64,000 bases of DNA from NCBI RefSeq assembly GCF_002994655.1, contig NZ_PPDL01000006.1, positions 1 to 64,000 on the forward strand, written 5' to 3'. The translations under genes were made by a program, and so were the position numbers. The notes beneath the pieces are model-generated. The model was not told where the DNA came from. It saw only the letters and a list, made by a program, of their open reading frames with translations, and searched no databases. Shown here piece by piece: positions 26,947 through 36,823 of the stretch (the stretch's first letter is position 1; every line of letters starts with the position of its first letter). This DNA comes from Corynebacterium sp. 13CS0277 (lineage in GTDB: Bacteria > Actinomycetota > Actinomycetes > Mycobacteriales > Mycobacteriaceae).

Positions 26947-27918
26947 ATGAAAGCGTTAAGAGTCACACGCCATGGCGGGCCCGAGGTCCTCTCCCTGGAG
27001 GAGGCGCCGGTCCCGGAGCCGACAGACGCGGAGGTGCTCGTCGCCGTCGATGTGGCCGGCGTCAACTACATCGATACCTACTTCCGTGAGGGCGTCTACC
27101 CCGCCGAGCCGCCCTTTACCCCCGGTTTTGAAGGCACTGGCCGAGTGGTGAAAGACCCCACCGGCACCATCGCCGAGGGCACCCGGGTGGCGTGGTGCGA
27201 TGCCTTTGGCTCCTACGCGGAGTTCGTGTGCGTCCCCCGCGACCGGCTGGTGGCCGTGCCCCGCGGCATGGACCTCGAGGTCGCGGCGAGCATGCTCCTG
27301 CAGGGCATTACCGCCCACTACCTCACCCACGGTGTGGTCGAGCTCGGGGAGGGCGACAGCTGCGTCATCACCGCCGGCGCCGGTGGCGTCGGCCGACTCG
27401 TCACCCAGTTCGCCCGTGCCCGCGGTGCCCGCGTCTACTCAGTCGTCAGTAGCGATGCCAAGGAGCAGCTCGCGCGGGACGCCGGCGCGACGGAGGTGTT
27501 CCGCTACGGTGAGGACCTCGCCGAGCAGGTGCTCGCTGCGACGCAAGGCCGCGGTGTCGACGTCGTCTACGACGGGGTCGGCAAGGACACCTTTGCCCAG
27601 TCGCTGTGCATGGTGCGCCCGCGGGGCGTGGTCTGCCTGTTTGGTGCGGCCTCCGGGGCGGTGGACCCCATCGACCCGCAGGAGCTCAACGCCCACGGCA
27701 GCATCTTCCTCACCCGCCCCAGCATCGGTGCGTGGACTGCGGAGCCCGGGGAGTTCGTCATGCGCGCCCAGGCCGTCACCCAAGCCATCGCCGAAGGTGT
27801 CCTCGACATCCGGGTCGGGGCCTCCTATCCGCTCGCAGACGGCGCGCAGGCCCACCGGGACCTGCAGGACAGGGCCACCACCGGGGCGGTGGTGCTCCGC
27901 ATCAGCGACGAGGACTAA
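26947..27918 (+). CDS. qor: NADPH:quinone oxidoreductase, zinc-free MDR family
   Basis: A 323-residue medium-chain dehydrogenase/reductase. The nucleotide-binding motif GAGGVGRLVTQFARARGARV is present, preceded by GVNYIDTYFREGVYP near the N-terminus as in Qor proteins. The structural and catalytic zinc cysteines of alcohol dehydrogenases are absent. It probably reduces quinones with NADPH in the cytoplasm. It is a single gene bounded by its own -10 box and a strong terminator. Confidence 0.9.
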   Translation: MKALRVTRHGGPEVLSLEEAPVPEPTDAEVLVAVDVAGVNYIDTYFREGVYPAEPPFTPGFEGTGRVVKDPTGTIAEGTRVAWCDAFGSYAEFVCVPRDRLVAVPRGMDLEVAASMLLQGITAHYLTHGVVELGEGDSCVITAGAGGVGRLVTQFARARGARVYSVVSSDAKEQLARDAGATEVFRYGEDLAEQVLAATQGRGVDVVYDGVGKDTFAQSLCMVRPRGVVCLFGAASGAVDPIDPQELNAHGSIFLTRPSIGAWTAEPGEFVMRAQAVTQAIAEGVLDIRVGASYPLADGAQAHRDLQDRATTGAVVLRISDED

Positions 27919-27935
27919 GCAGGCCCCACACACAA

Positions 27936-27977
27936 CAGCGCCCCAGGGACACCGTCGGTGGTTTTCCTGGGGCGCTG
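27936..27977. terminator. Bidirectional terminator between qor and ctaB
   Basis: CAGCGCCCCAGG and CCTGGGGCGCTG form a perfect 12-bp stem. The loop contains a second small hairpin (CACCG-t-CGGTG). Followed by TCTTT on the plus strand. It serves the two convergent genes. Confidence 0.75.
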
Positions 27978-27998
27978 CCGTCTTTAGGCACAGGTGGT

Positions 27999-28934
27999 TT
28001 AGATGAACAGGCTGGAGGTCCAGCCCAACCAGCTGGCGATGGTCTCCAGGCCAAGGATCGCGTCGAGGGAGAGCGCCACAAACACGATCGCGAGGTAGTT
28101 GTTGGAGAGGATGAACAGCTTCAGCGGCTTGACTTCCTCCCCCTTCTTCACGCCGGCGTGCAGCCGGATGGCCATGATGAGGAACCAGATGCCCGTGAGC
28201 ACCGCCACAACGGCATACAGCCAGCCGGCGGCCGGCACGAGCAGCAGGGTGGTCAGCACGGTGGCCCAGGTGTAGCCCACAATCTGCCGGGTCACTTCGA
28301 CCTCGGTGCGGACCACCGGCATCATCGGCACCCCGGCGGCCGCGTAGTCCTCCTTGTAGCGCATCGCCAGGGCCCACGTGTGCGGCGGCGTCCAGAAGAA
28401 AATCACCATGAACAGCACGACTGCCTGCCACCAGTGCGGGTTCGCGCCTTCCGGGAGGTTGTCGGCGATGACCGCCCAACCAACCAGGGTGGGCATGCAG
28501 CCAGCGGCGCCGCCCCACACGATGTTCATCGGGGTGGAGCGCTTGAGCCACTTGGTGTAGACGAAGATGTAGAAGGCGATCGTCAGCATGACGAACACGG
28601 CCGCCAGCAGCGAGTGGCACAACAGCCACAACCACAGGAAGCTCGTCACAGTTAACGTCCACGCGAAAATCGTGGCGTTTCTGTTGCTGACCACCATCTT
28701 GGCCAGCGGCCGGCGCTCCGTGCGCTTCATCACCTTGTCGATGTCGGAGTCCGCCACCATGTTGAAGGTGTTGGCCGCCGCGGCACCCATCCAGCCACCG
28801 ATGACGGTGAGCAGAATCAACCCAATGTGGTTGACTCCGCGTTCCGCCTGGAGCATGGCCGGGAAGGTTGCCACCAAGAGGAGCTCAATGACCCGCGGCT
28901 TCGTCAGCGCGACATAGGCCTTGATCGTCTCCAC
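27999..28934 (-). CDS. ctaB: Protoheme IX farnesyltransferase (heme O synthase) CtaB
   Basis: A 311-residue UbiA-family prenyltransferase with about nine membrane spans. It makes heme O, the substrate of CtaA. The two acidic prenyl-diphosphate motifs are visible: [21 protein letters not shown] and [17 protein letters not shown]. The GTG at 28934 has AAGGGA 7 nt upstream and gives the usual [20 protein letters not shown] start. Its leader holds an unusual terminator-like hairpin (28961-29015). Confidence 0.95.
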   Translation of the reverse strand: METIKAYVALTKPRVIELLLVATFPAMLQAERGVNHIGLILLTVIGGWMGAAAANTFNMVADSDIDKVMKRTERRPLAKMVVSNRNATIFAWTLTVTSFLWLWLLCHSLLAAVFVMLTIAFYIFVYTKWLKRSTPMNIVWGGAAGCMPTLVGWAVIADNLPEGANPHWWQAVVLFMVIFFWTPPHTWALAMRYKEDYAAAGVPMMPVVRTEVEVTRQIVGYTWATVLTTLLLVPAAGWLYAVVAVLTGIWFLIMAIRLHAGVKKGEEVKPLKLFILSNNYLAIVFVALSLDAILGLETIASWLGWTSSLFI

Positions 28935-28960
28935 GTACAGGTCCCTTCGGGGTTTCTAGA

Positions 28961-29015
28961 AAAAACTCACACCACGGTCGCGGCGATGCGCAGCGTGCGC
29001 GGGCGCGTGGTGTGA
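28961..29015 (-). terminator. Terminator-like hairpin with T6 in the ctaB leader
   Basis: On the minus strand TCACACCACG (29015-29006) and CGTGGTGTGA (28976-28967) form a perfect 10-bp stem. The loop is GC-rich and has its own GCGCA/TGCGC stem. It is followed by GTTTTTTC. It ends about 30 nt before the ctaB GTG, so it could act as an attenuator or stop antisense transcripts from the tkt side. Confidence 0.6.
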
Positions 29016-29480
29016 CAAAACAGTGGAGGGCGGGGCCCACCAAAAAAGATAGTCGGCCGGGGATGCGAAGAAGTTCCCAGGGGACCCCACATTCGGGGGT
29101 ATCCGACGCCTGTGCCCGGGCGGGCACACACTCGCCTCCATCGGTGGCGGTGCGCATCCCCACAGCGTGATGCTGCAGAGCACGGCGCGGCAGGGGCTCG
29201 CGGCCCGATTCGACCGCACTAAGCCTAGCGGCCGCCCGGGGGCGATGCCATCAGTGGCACGCCCATCCCCCACCGCCACCGCCTCGCCCCGCCATGGGGG
29301 CCGGGGTCGCCAACGGCCCTGGCCGCGCAAACCCCCGCCAGTGATGCGGGCGCGGGCGCCGGTGGCGGCGCGCCCGGACTGCCGCCGTGATGCACGGGTG
29401 CCCCTGGGAAAGCTGTGGGCACGGATGGTCCAGGCAGCGAAAGTGCCGGGCCATCAGCTCACATCCGATCGTCGCGGCGC

Positions 29481-29495
29481 GCACCACAGTGGTGC
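29481..29495. promoter_or_regulatory. 15-bp dyad upstream of tkt (operator-like)
   Basis: GCACCAC-A-GTGGTGC is a perfect 7-bp inverted repeat around one base, 270 bp before the tkt start. The factor is unknown. Confidence 0.35.
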
Positions 29496-29764
29496 AGTGA
29501 GGCGCAACAATGGCCCCCGGATCACATGAGATAGACAACAGCACGGCCCGCGGTGAGATACGCCTGACATCACCCCCGCCGCACACCACCGGGCGCGGGT
29601 TGTGCACAGGCCCAGCGGCCCGAGCAAGCAGGATCGGGCACGGTTCACTACAGTTGTGGGCACAGCATCACCGCCGCCACGGCGATCCGCGCGACGCCCG
29701 CGCCTCGTGGCGGGCGCGATGCCCGCAGACTTACCTAGCTATTTTCGAAGGACCTTATTTCACC

Positions 29765-31888
29765 GTGAGTGCTTCCACCTCCTCCGCTGCGTCGTCGACG
29801 CACCGGGATCTCAGCGAACTGACAACCGCGCACTACCCCGCCGACTGGGCGACGCTGGACACCCTTGCCGTCGACACCGCCCGCATTCTCGCCGCCGACG
29901 CGGTGCAGAAGTGCGGCTCCGGGCACCCCGGCACCGCAATGTCGCTGGCGCCGCTGGCCTACACCCTCTACCAGAAGGTCATGCGCCACGACCCGAGCGA
30001 TACCGAATGGGTGGGCCGCGACCGCTTCGTGCTGTCCTGTGGCCACTCCTCGTTGACGCAATACGTGCAGCTGTACCTGGGCGGTTTCGGCCTGGAGATG
30101 GAGGACCTGAAGAAGCTGCGCACCTGGGGCTCGCTGACCCCGGGCCACCCGGAGTACCGCCACACCAAGGGCGTGGAGATCACCACCGGCCCGCTGGGCC
30201 AGGGCTTGGCCTCCGCGGTGGGTATGGCGATGGCGTCCCGCCGCGAGCGCGGCATGTTCGACCCCGAGGCTCCGGCCGGCCAGTCCCCCTTCGACCACTA
30301 CATCTACGTCATCGCCTCCGACGGCGACATGGAGGAGGGCGTGACCAGCGAGGCCTGCTCCCTGGCGGGCACCCAGCAGCTGAGCAACCTCATTGTCTTC
30401 TGGGACGACAACCGGATCTCCATTGAGGAGGACACCCGGATCGCCTTCACCGAGGACGTCGTTGCCCGCTACGAGGCCTACGGCTGGCAGACCCTCGAGG
30501 TCACCGGCGGCGAGAACATCGCCGGCATCCTCCAGGCCGTCGAGGAAGCGAAGAAGGACCCGCGCCCCTCCTTCATCCGCATCTCGACCGTCATCGGCTA
30601 CCCCGCCCCGAACAAGATGGACACCGGCTCCGTGCACGGTGCCGCCCTCGGCGCCGAGGAGGTGGCCGCCACGAAGAAGGCCCTCGGTTTCGACCCGGCC
30701 GTCGACTTCCCCGAGAACGACGAGATGCTCGCCCACACCCGCGAGCTCGTCGCCCGCGGCAAGGCCGCCCACGCCGAGTGGCAGCAGGCTTTCGACGCCT
30801 GGGCGGAGAAGAACCCCGAGAACAAGGCCCTGTTCGACCGCCTGGCGACCCGCTCCCTGCCCGCCGACTTCGGCGCCACCCTGCCCAGCTGGGATGCCGA
30901 CCCGAAGGGTGTGGCCACCCGCAAGGCCTCCGAGGAAACCCTGCAGGCGCTGGCCGCCCAGCTGCCCGAACTGTGGGGCGGCTCCGCCGACCTCGCCGGC
31001 TCCAACAACACCGTCATCAAGGGCGCCGCATCCTTCGGCCCCGAGGCGATCACCACCGACACGTGGACCACCAGCCCCTACGGCCGCAACCTCCACTTCG
31101 GTATCCGTGAGCACGCCATGGGCGCCATCATCAACGGCATCTCCCTGCATGGCAACACCCGCGCCTACGGCGGCACCTTCCTCATCTTCTCCGAGTACAT
31201 GCGCCCCGCCGTGCGTCTCGCCGCCCTGATGAGCACCGACGCCTATTACGTGTGGACCCACGACTCCATCGGCCTCGGCGAAGACGGCCCCACCCACCAG
31301 CCCGTCGAGCAGCTCGCCGCGCTGCGCGCCATCCCCAATCTGTCGATGCTGCGCCCCGCGGACGCCAACGAAACCGCCGCCGCCTGGAAGGCCGCCCTCG
31401 AGTACCGCGAGTCCCCGAAGGGCCTGGCGCTCACCCGCCAGAACGTGCCCGTGCTGGAAGGCACCAAGGAGAAGGCCGCAGAAGGTGTCGCCCGCGGCGC
31501 CTACGTCCTCGTGGAAGGCTCCAAGCCCACCCCGGACGTCATCCTCATCGCCACCGGCTCCGAGGTGCAGCTCGCCGTGGAGGCCGCCCGCCTCCTCGAG
31601 TCCGACGGCCACGGTGCCCGCGTCGTCTCCATGCCCTGCATGGAGTGGTTCGCGGAGCAGGACGAGGCCTACCAGGAATCCGTCCTGCCGAGCGCTGTTC
31701 GCGCCCGCGTCTCCGTCGAAGCCGGCATCGCGATGCCCTGGTACCAGTGGATCGGCTCCGCCGGCCGCGCGGTCTCCCTCGAGCACTTCGGCGCCTCCGC
31801 CCCCTACGAGAAGCTCTACGACGAGTTCGGTATTACCGCCGAGGCCGTCTGGCGTGCCGCTCAGGAATCCATGAAGGCCGCCAAGTAG
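29765..31888 (+). CDS. tkt: Transketolase
   Basis: A 707-residue thiamine diphosphate enzyme of the pentose phosphate pathway. Family blocks are [38 protein letters not shown], the ThDP motif [21 protein letters not shown] through FWDDN, and [17 protein letters not shown]. Length matches the family. The GTG at 29765 has GAAGGA 12 nt upstream. The open frame extends further upstream, but that part is not transketolase-like. Two terminator hairpins follow, so tkt and tal may be separate transcripts despite the classic tkt-tal-zwf-opcA-pgl order. Confidence 0.97.
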   Translation: MSASTSSAASSTHRDLSELTTAHYPADWATLDTLAVDTARILAADAVQKCGSGHPGTAMSLAPLAYTLYQKVMRHDPSDTEWVGRDRFVLSCGHSSLTQYVQLYLGGFGLEMEDLKKLRTWGSLTPGHPEYRHTKGVEITTGPLGQGLASAVGMAMASRRERGMFDPEAPAGQSPFDHYIYVIASDGDMEEGVTSEACSLAGTQQLSNLIVFWDDNRISIEEDTRIAFTEDVVARYEAYGWQTLEVTGGENIAGILQAVEEAKKDPRPSFIRISTVIGYPAPNKMDTGSVHGAALGAEEVAATKKALGFDPAVDFPENDEMLAHTRELVARGKAAHAEWQQAFDAWAEKNPENKALFDRLATRSLPADFGATLPSWDADPKGVATRKASEETLQALAAQLPELWGGSADLAGSNNTVIKGAASFGPEAITTDTWTTSPYGRNLHFGIREHAMGAIINGISLHGNTRAYGGTFLIFSEYMRPAVRLAALMSTDAYYVWTHDSIGLGEDGPTHQPVEQLAALRAIPNLSMLRPADANETAAAWKAALEYRESPKGLALTRQNVPVLEGTKEKAAEGVARGAYVLVEGSKPTPDVILIATGSEVQLAVEAARLLESDGHGARVVSMPCMEWFAEQDEAYQESVLPSAVRARVSVEAGIAMPWYQWIGSAGRAVSLEHFGASAPYEKLYDEFGITAEAVWRAAQESMKAAK

Positions 31889-31903
31889 TGCCACACTTTT
31901 CCC

Positions 31904-31955
31904 TCCGTGGGCGTCGGCCCGCACCCGCCCCGTGCCCACGGATATTCCTCTTTTT
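31904..31955 (+). terminator. Rho-independent terminator of tkt
   Basis: TCCGTGGGC (31904-31912) and GCCCACGGA (31934-31942) form a perfect 9-bp stem, followed by TATTCCTCTTTTT. Confidence 0.8.
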
Positions 31956-31967
31956 CGCTCCCTCTCG

Positions 31968-32004
31968 CTGCGCGGTGCGCAGGGTGGGGAGCCCCTATTT
32001 TTTC
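31968..32004 (+). terminator. Second terminator-like element after tkt
   Basis: CTGCGC-ggt-GCGCAG hairpin, then GGGGAGCCCC and TATTTTTTC. It backs up the first terminator. Confidence 0.5.
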
Positions 32005-32068
32005 TTATATTTCCCACCCCAGCCGTGTGCGCACGGGGGCGTGGGGTCACACGAAAGACGGTTAGTCC

Positions 32069-33166
32069 ATGACGTTTACTGCTTTGCACGACCTGGAGCG
32101 CATCGGCACCAGCACCTGGCTGGATGATTTGAGCCGCGAGCGGATTCACAGCGGCAACCTCGCCGCCATGATCGAGATCGGCGTGCTGGGGGTGACCACC
32201 AACCCGGCGATCTTTGCTGCGGCGATGAGCAGTGGCAACGCCTACGACGCCCAGCTGAAAGAGTTGGCCGCCAAGGGTGCCACCGCCGACGAGGCGGTTT
32301 ACGCCATGGCCATCGACGATGTGCGCGAGGCCTGCGATGCCTTCGCGCAGGTCTTCTCCTCCACTGGCGGCCGCGACGGCTGGGTGTCCATCGAGGTCGA
32401 CCCCCGGATCTCCGAGGACGCGGCCGCGACGCTGACCCAGGCCCGCGAGCTGCACCAGCGGGTGGGCCGCGACAACGTCATGATCAAGATTCCGGCGACC
32501 GAGGGGTCCCTGCCGGCGATTAGCGACGCCCTGGCCGAGGGCATCAGCGTCAACGTCACCCTGATTTTCTCCGAGGCGCAGTACCGCAAGGTCGTCGCCG
32601 CCTACCTCGACGGCATCGCCCGCGCCCACGCCGCCGGAAAGGATGTGTCCCGCATCCGCTCGGTCGCGAGCGTGTTTGTCTCCCGCATCGACACCGAGGT
32701 CGACAAGCGCCTCGACGCCATCGGCACCGAGGACGCCCTGGCGGCCCGCGGCGTCGCCGGCCTGGCGGGCGCCTACGCCTGCTACGGCGCGTTCAAGGAA
32801 CTGTTTGCCGCAGCCACCCTGCCCGAAGGCGCGCACGTGCAGCGCCCCCTGTGGGCCTCCACGGGCGTGAAGAACCCCGCGTACCCCGCCACCCTCTACG
32901 TCGACCAGCTCGCCGGCCCCGACACCGTCAACACGATGCCGCAGGGCACCATCGACGCCCTCCTCGAAGGCGCGGGCCTCGACGGCGACACCCTCACCCC
33001 CGGCGCACTGACCGCGCACTCCCAGTTGCAGCGCGTCACGGACGCCGGCGTCGACCTGGCAGACGTCTACGCCACCGTGGAACGCGAAGGCGTGGAGAAG
33101 TTCGTCGACTCCTGGACCGCGCTGCTCAATGAGTTGGACACCAAGCTCGCCGCACAAGGGCGCTAG
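32069..33166 (+). CDS. tal: Transaldolase
   Basis: A 365-residue TIM-barrel enzyme that transfers dihydroxyacetone units in the pentose phosphate pathway. The Schiff-base lysine lies in RDNVMIKIPATEGSLPAI. GVTTNPAIFAAAM near the N-terminus and RPLWASTGVKNPAYP in the C-terminal half are typical of the actinobacterial Tal class. The ATG is preceded by GAAAGACGG. A GC-rich hairpin but no T tract follows it. Confidence 0.97.
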   Translation: MTFTALHDLERIGTSTWLDDLSRERIHSGNLAAMIEIGVLGVTTNPAIFAAAMSSGNAYDAQLKELAAKGATADEAVYAMAIDDVREACDAFAQVFSSTGGRDGWVSIEVDPRISEDAAATLTQARELHQRVGRDNVMIKIPATEGSLPAISDALAEGISVNVTLIFSEAQYRKVVAAYLDGIARAHAAGKDVSRIRSVASVFVSRIDTEVDKRLDAIGTEDALAARGVAGLAGAYACYGAFKELFAAATLPEGAHVQRPLWASTGVKNPAYPATLYVDQLAGPDTVNTMPQGTIDALLEGAGLDGDTLTPGALTAHSQLQRVTDAGVDLADVYATVEREGVEKFVDSWTALLNELDTKLAAQGR

Positions 33167-33198
33167 AATAACCCCGGTTCGCAACCCCCGGGCCACCC

Positions 33199-33216
33199 CG
33201 GGGCGCGTGCGCCCCG
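33199..33216. terminator. Hairpin after tal
   Basis: CGGGGCGC-gt-GCGCCCCG, perfect 8-bp stem, 33 nt after the tal stop. It lacks a T tract and may also be a leader structure for zwf, 166 bp further on. Confidence 0.35.
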
Positions 33217-33381
33217 AGGGCACGGCACAGAACCCCCGGTAGGAGGACCCAGCCCGCACACAGCGGCAGTGCTTCCCAGCGTCTCTTCTTCCCCCGTGCC
33301 CACCTGCGCTGCACCGCAGCCGGGCACAGTCTCCACGCCCCAGACCCCCCCATTCCTTCAACGGACGCGAAGAAACCTCAC

Positions 33382-34938
33382 GTGAACAATTCCTTAACCG
33401 GTATCCCCCACGGCGCGGAGTGGTTCAACCCACTGCGCGACACTGAAGATAAGCGACTGCCCCGCATCGCGGGCCCGTGCGGCATGGTGATCTTCGGCGT
33501 CACCGGCGATCTCGCCCACAAGAAACTCCTGCCAGCGATCTACGACCTGGCGAACCGAGGGCTGCTGCCCCCGGGGTTCTCCCTCGTCGGCTATGGGCGC
33601 CGCGAATGGAGCAAGAAAGACTTCGAAAACTACGTCCTCGGCGCGGTGAAGGAGGGGGCGCGCACCGACTTCCGCGACAGTGTGTGGGAGCGGCTCGCCG
33701 AGGGCATCTTCTTCGTCACCGGCAACTTCGACGACGATAAGGCCTTCGATCAGCTGGCCGACACCCTGGCCGATATTGATTCCTCCCGCGGCACGGCCGG
33801 CAACTGGGCGTTCTACCTGTCGGTGCCGCCGGATTACTTCTCTGACGTGTGCCACCAGCTGGACCGGTCCGGGATGGCGAAAGCCACCGACAGTTCCTGG
33901 CGGCGCGTCATCATCGAGAAGCCTTTCGGCCACGACCAAAAATCGGCCCGCAAGCTCAACGCCATCGTCAACAGCGTCTTCCCCGAGGATGCGGTGTTCC
34001 GCATCGACCACTATCTCGGCAAAGAGACCGTGCAGAACATCATGGCGCTGCGCTTCGCGAACCAATTGTTCGACCCGTTGTGGAACAACCACTACGTCGA
34101 CCACGTGCAGATCACCATGGCCGAGGACATTGGCCTGGGTGGTCGTGCCGGCTACTACGACGGCATCGGTGCGGCCCGCGACGTGATCCAAAACCACCTG
34201 CTGCAGCTGCTGGCGCTCGTCGCGATGGAGGAACCCATCGCGTTCACCCCGCAGGAACTGCAGGCGGAAAAGATTAAGGTGCTGCGCGCCACCGCCCCGG
34301 TGTACCCGCTGGCGAAGACGACAGCTCGCGGCCAGTACGCGGCCGGCTGGCAGGGCAGCGAACTGGTGCCCGGCCTGCGGGAGGAGAAGGGCTTCGACCC
34401 GGAATCCACCACGGAAACCTATGCGGCCTGCACCCTGCAGATCGCCAACCGCCGCTGGTCCGGGGTGCCGTTCTACCTGCGCACCGGCAAGCGGCTGGGC
34501 CGCCGCGTCACCGAGATCGCGCTCGTGTTCAAACCGGCCCACCACCCGCCCTTCGGCAACTCCCAGTCCCCGGAGGAGCTCCACAACGCGGTCGTCATTC
34601 GCGTCCAGCCCGACGAGGGCATGCTCATGCGCTTCGGTTCGAAGGTGCCCGGCTCCACGATGGAAGTCCGCGACGTCAACATGGACTTCTCCTACTCGGA
34701 GGCGTTCACCGAGGAATCCCCCGAAGCCTACGAGCGCCTCATCCTGGATGCGTTGCTTGATGAGTCGAGCTTGTTCCCCACCAATGAGGAAGTCGAGCTG
34801 TCGTGGAAGATTCTCGACCCGATCCTCGAGTACTGGGCGCAGCGCGGCCGCCCCGAGGAGTACCCCGCCGGCAGCTGGGGCCCGGAGTCCGCCGACCGGA
34901 TGCTGGCCCGCGATGGCCGCACCTGGCGCCGCCCCTAA
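33382..34938 (+). CDS. zwf: Glucose-6-phosphate 1-dehydrogenase Zwf
   Basis: A 518-residue enzyme making 6-phosphogluconolactone and NADPH. The cofactor motif VIFGVTGDLAHKKLLPAIYDL and the active-site signature RIDHYLGKETVQNIMALRFAN are present. Start is a GTG with only a weak purine-rich stretch upstream. The OpcA partner is encoded 62 bp downstream and the lactonase after it, so the three oxidative-branch activities are clustered. Confidence 0.97.
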   Translation: MNNSLTGIPHGAEWFNPLRDTEDKRLPRIAGPCGMVIFGVTGDLAHKKLLPAIYDLANRGLLPPGFSLVGYGRREWSKKDFENYVLGAVKEGARTDFRDSVWERLAEGIFFVTGNFDDDKAFDQLADTLADIDSSRGTAGNWAFYLSVPPDYFSDVCHQLDRSGMAKATDSSWRRVIIEKPFGHDQKSARKLNAIVNSVFPEDAVFRIDHYLGKETVQNIMALRFANQLFDPLWNNHYVDHVQITMAEDIGLGGRAGYYDGIGAARDVIQNHLLQLLALVAMEEPIAFTPQELQAEKIKVLRATAPVYPLAKTTARGQYAAGWQGSELVPGLREEKGFDPESTTETYAACTLQIANRRWSGVPFYLRTGKRLGRRVTEIALVFKPAHHPPFGNSQSPEELHNAVVIRVQPDEGMLMRFGSKVPGSTMEVRDVNMDFSYSEAFTEESPEAYERLILDALLDESSLFPTNEEVELSWKILDPILEYWAQRGRPEEYPAGSWGPESADRMLARDGRTWRRP

Positions 34939-34988
34939 TGACAGCCCACCGTGGTGCGCCCGCCACGCCTGATTCATTCGACTTTTCC

Positions 34989-34994
34989 TAGGAT
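34989..34994 (+). promoter_or_regulatory. -10-like hexamer TAGGAT ahead of opcA
   Basis: TAGGAT ends 6 nt before the GTG at 35001. It suggests that opcA can be transcribed without leader in addition to read-through from zwf. Confidence 0.4.
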
Positions 34995-35000
34995 CTGCCC

Positions 35001-35966
35001 GTGATCATCACTCTCCCCGACACCACAACTCGGGACATTTCCAAAACCCTGGTGAGTATCCGGGACACCGGCGGCCAGGTCGCAACCGGCCGGGTGCTGA
35101 CCCTTATCGTCGTCGCCAGCATCGACGACGATATTGACTGCCTCATCACGAGCGTGTCCGACGCCTCCCGGGAGCACCCCTCCCGGGTGCTCATGCTCGT
35201 CGCCGACCCGGACTCCCCCACCCAGTCGCTGGATGCGAAGGTCCTCATCGGCGGCGACGCCGGCGCCTCCGAGATCGTGGTCATGCAGCTCCGCGGGGAG
35301 CTGGCCCGTCACCTGGAGGCGGTCGTCACCCCGCTGCTGCTGCCCGACACCCCGATTGTGGCGTGGTGGCCCTCAGCCGCCCCCGTGGAGCCCGCCGTGG
35401 ATCCCATTGGCCGGCTCGCGCAGCGCCGCATCACCGACGCCCTGTTCGACCCGCCGGAGGATTCCATCTACCGGCGCCGCAACCACTACACCCCCGGCGA
35501 CTCGGACATGGCGTGGGCGCGCATTACTCCCTGGCGGGGCATCGTGGCCTCCACCATGGACCAGCAGCCCCACGAAGAAGTGCTCGACGCCCGCGTCTTC
35601 GGCCCCGCCGGCTCCCCCAGCGTCGACCTAGCCGCCGGGTGGCTGGCCGACCGACTGGGCGTGAACATTGTGCGCGAATCCACCGGGCAGCAGGCGGTTC
35701 CGCGGGATGCGGAGGGCCGCCCCTGTATTCCGTTGACGAAGGTGGAGCTCATCCGCAAGCACTCCCTGATCACCATTGAGGTGGCAGACGCCCACACCCT
35801 GTCGGTGCATGTGCCCGGCCGGGCGCCGGCACTCGTGGCCTTGTCGCGCCGCAGCCAGGCGGACTGCCTCGCCGAGGAGTTGCGCCACCTGGACCCGGAC
35901 CTGGCCTACGGTCGCGCCCTGCGGGGCTTGAGCCGGGTGCGTTACGTCGACACGTTCAACCTCTAA
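35001..35966 (+). CDS. opcA: Glucose-6-phosphate dehydrogenase assembly protein OpcA
   Basis: A 321-residue soluble protein that associates with and activates Zwf. Recognised by position and by PDTPIVAWWPSAAPVEPA, IGRLAQRRITDAL and the RNHYTPGDSDMAWARITPWRG block shared by OpcA proteins. The start is GTG; no ribosome binding site is evident, but a -10-like hexamer lies 6 nt upstream. pgl follows after 34 bp. Confidence 0.94.
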   Translation: MIITLPDTTTRDISKTLVSIRDTGGQVATGRVLTLIVVASIDDDIDCLITSVSDASREHPSRVLMLVADPDSPTQSLDAKVLIGGDAGASEIVVMQLRGELARHLEAVVTPLLLPDTPIVAWWPSAAPVEPAVDPIGRLAQRRITDALFDPPEDSIYRRRNHYTPGDSDMAWARITPWRGIVASTMDQQPHEEVLDARVFGPAGSPSVDLAAGWLADRLGVNIVRESTGQQAVPRDAEGRPCIPLTKVELIRKHSLITIEVADAHTLSVHVPGRAPALVALSRRSQADCLAEELRHLDPDLAYGRALRGLSRVRYVDTFNL

Positions 35967-36000
35967 ACCACCCCGCCTACGTTTTTTAGGAGTCTCCCTG

Positions 36001-36774
36001 ATGTCGCAGTCCTCGCTGCCCCGCCCCGTCGTGCGGGAGTTTGCTTCCACAGAGCAGTTGGCGGCGCAGGCCGCCGCCGCCATCGCGGAGAAGATCTATC
36101 AGGCGCAAACCCACGGCGGGGTGCACGGCGACCACATCGCCCGCGTGGTTGTCACGGGCGGGACTGCCGGCATTGCCACCCTGAAGGCCCTGACGGATCT
36201 TCATGATGCGCACGAGCAGAATCCGCACGCGCCCGCCCACCCGATTGATTACTCCCGCCTGCATGTCTTCTTCGGTGACGAGCGCAACGTGCCGGTGTCC
36301 GACCCGGAGTCCAACGAGGGGCAGGCCCGTGCGGCGTGGCTGGACCACGTGCCGGTGCCCTCCTCCCGCATCCACTCCTACCGGCTGGGTGAGCTCAGCC
36401 TGGAGGAGTCGGTGGCGCACATGAGCGACGTTCTCGCCGAGTCGGCGCCGCACGGCTTTGACCTGCACCTGCTGGGCATGGGTGGGGAGGGCCACATCAA
36501 CTCACTGTTCCCCCACACCCCGGCCCTTGCCGAGCGGGAGCGCCTGGTGGTGGCGGTGACGGATTCGCCGAAGCCCCCCGCGGAGCGCGCCACGCTGACG
36601 CTGCCGGCGGTCAACAGTGCGGACGCGGTGTGGTTCCTCGTGGCCGGCGCCGATAAGGGCGAGGCAGTGGCGGAGCTCATCGCCCGCGGCGATGCCGCGC
36701 AGTGGCCCGCCGCCGGTGCCGCCGGCCGGGACAGCACCGTCCTGTTCGCCACAGCGGAGTGCCTCCCCCACTAG
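36001..36774 (+). CDS. pgl: 6-phosphogluconolactonase (DevB type)
   Basis: A 257-residue hydrolase of the NagB/DevB fold completing the oxidative branch begun by Zwf. The motif DLHLLGMGGEGHINSLFPHTP and the early VVTGGTAGIATLKAL block are characteristic. TTAGGAG lies 9 nt before the ATG. A bidirectional hairpin 12 nt after the stop separates it from the convergent EEP-family gene. Confidence 0.95.
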   Translation: MSQSSLPRPVVREFASTEQLAAQAAAAIAEKIYQAQTHGGVHGDHIARVVVTGGTAGIATLKALTDLHDAHEQNPHAPAHPIDYSRLHVFFGDERNVPVSDPESNEGQARAAWLDHVPVPSSRIHSYRLGELSLEESVAHMSDVLAESAPHGFDLHLLGMGGEGHINSLFPHTPALAERERLVVAVTDSPKPPAERATLTLPAVNSADAVWFLVAGADKGEAVAELIARGDAAQWPAAGAAGRDSTVLFATAECLPH

Positions 36775-36785
36775 CACCACACAAA

Positions 36786-36813
36786 AGCCCTGCCGCCACC
36801 GGTCGGCGGGGCT
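36786..36813. terminator. Bidirectional terminator between pgl and the EEP gene
   Basis: AGCCCTGCCG and CGGCGGGGCT form a 10-bp stem with one G-U pair and an 8-nt loop. The minus strand continues TTTTGTG. Confidence 0.7.
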
Positions 36814-36823
36814 TCGTCATAGG

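Larger units (their letters stand above)
28935..29764. other. Large divergent intergenic region between ctaB and tkt
   Basis: These 830 bp contain no credible gene. Seen: the ctaB leader hairpin (28961-29015), a 15-bp dyad GCACCAC-A-GTGGTGC (29481-29495), and the palindrome TGTGCACA (29601-29608). A TACAGT hexamer lies near 29650, and GAAGGA ahead of the tkt GTG. The promoters of both units must be here. I could not fix them. Confidence 0.5.

Noticed and set aside
28935..29764. Small RNA or protein gene in the ctaB-tkt gap
   Set aside because: No open frame with plausible composition and no recognisable RNA family; only dyads and a hairpin could be supported.
29735..33361. Very long minus-strand open frame opposite tkt and tal
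   Set aside because: It mirrors two well-conserved plus-strand genes, has His/Gly/Val-rich antisense composition and no family motif.
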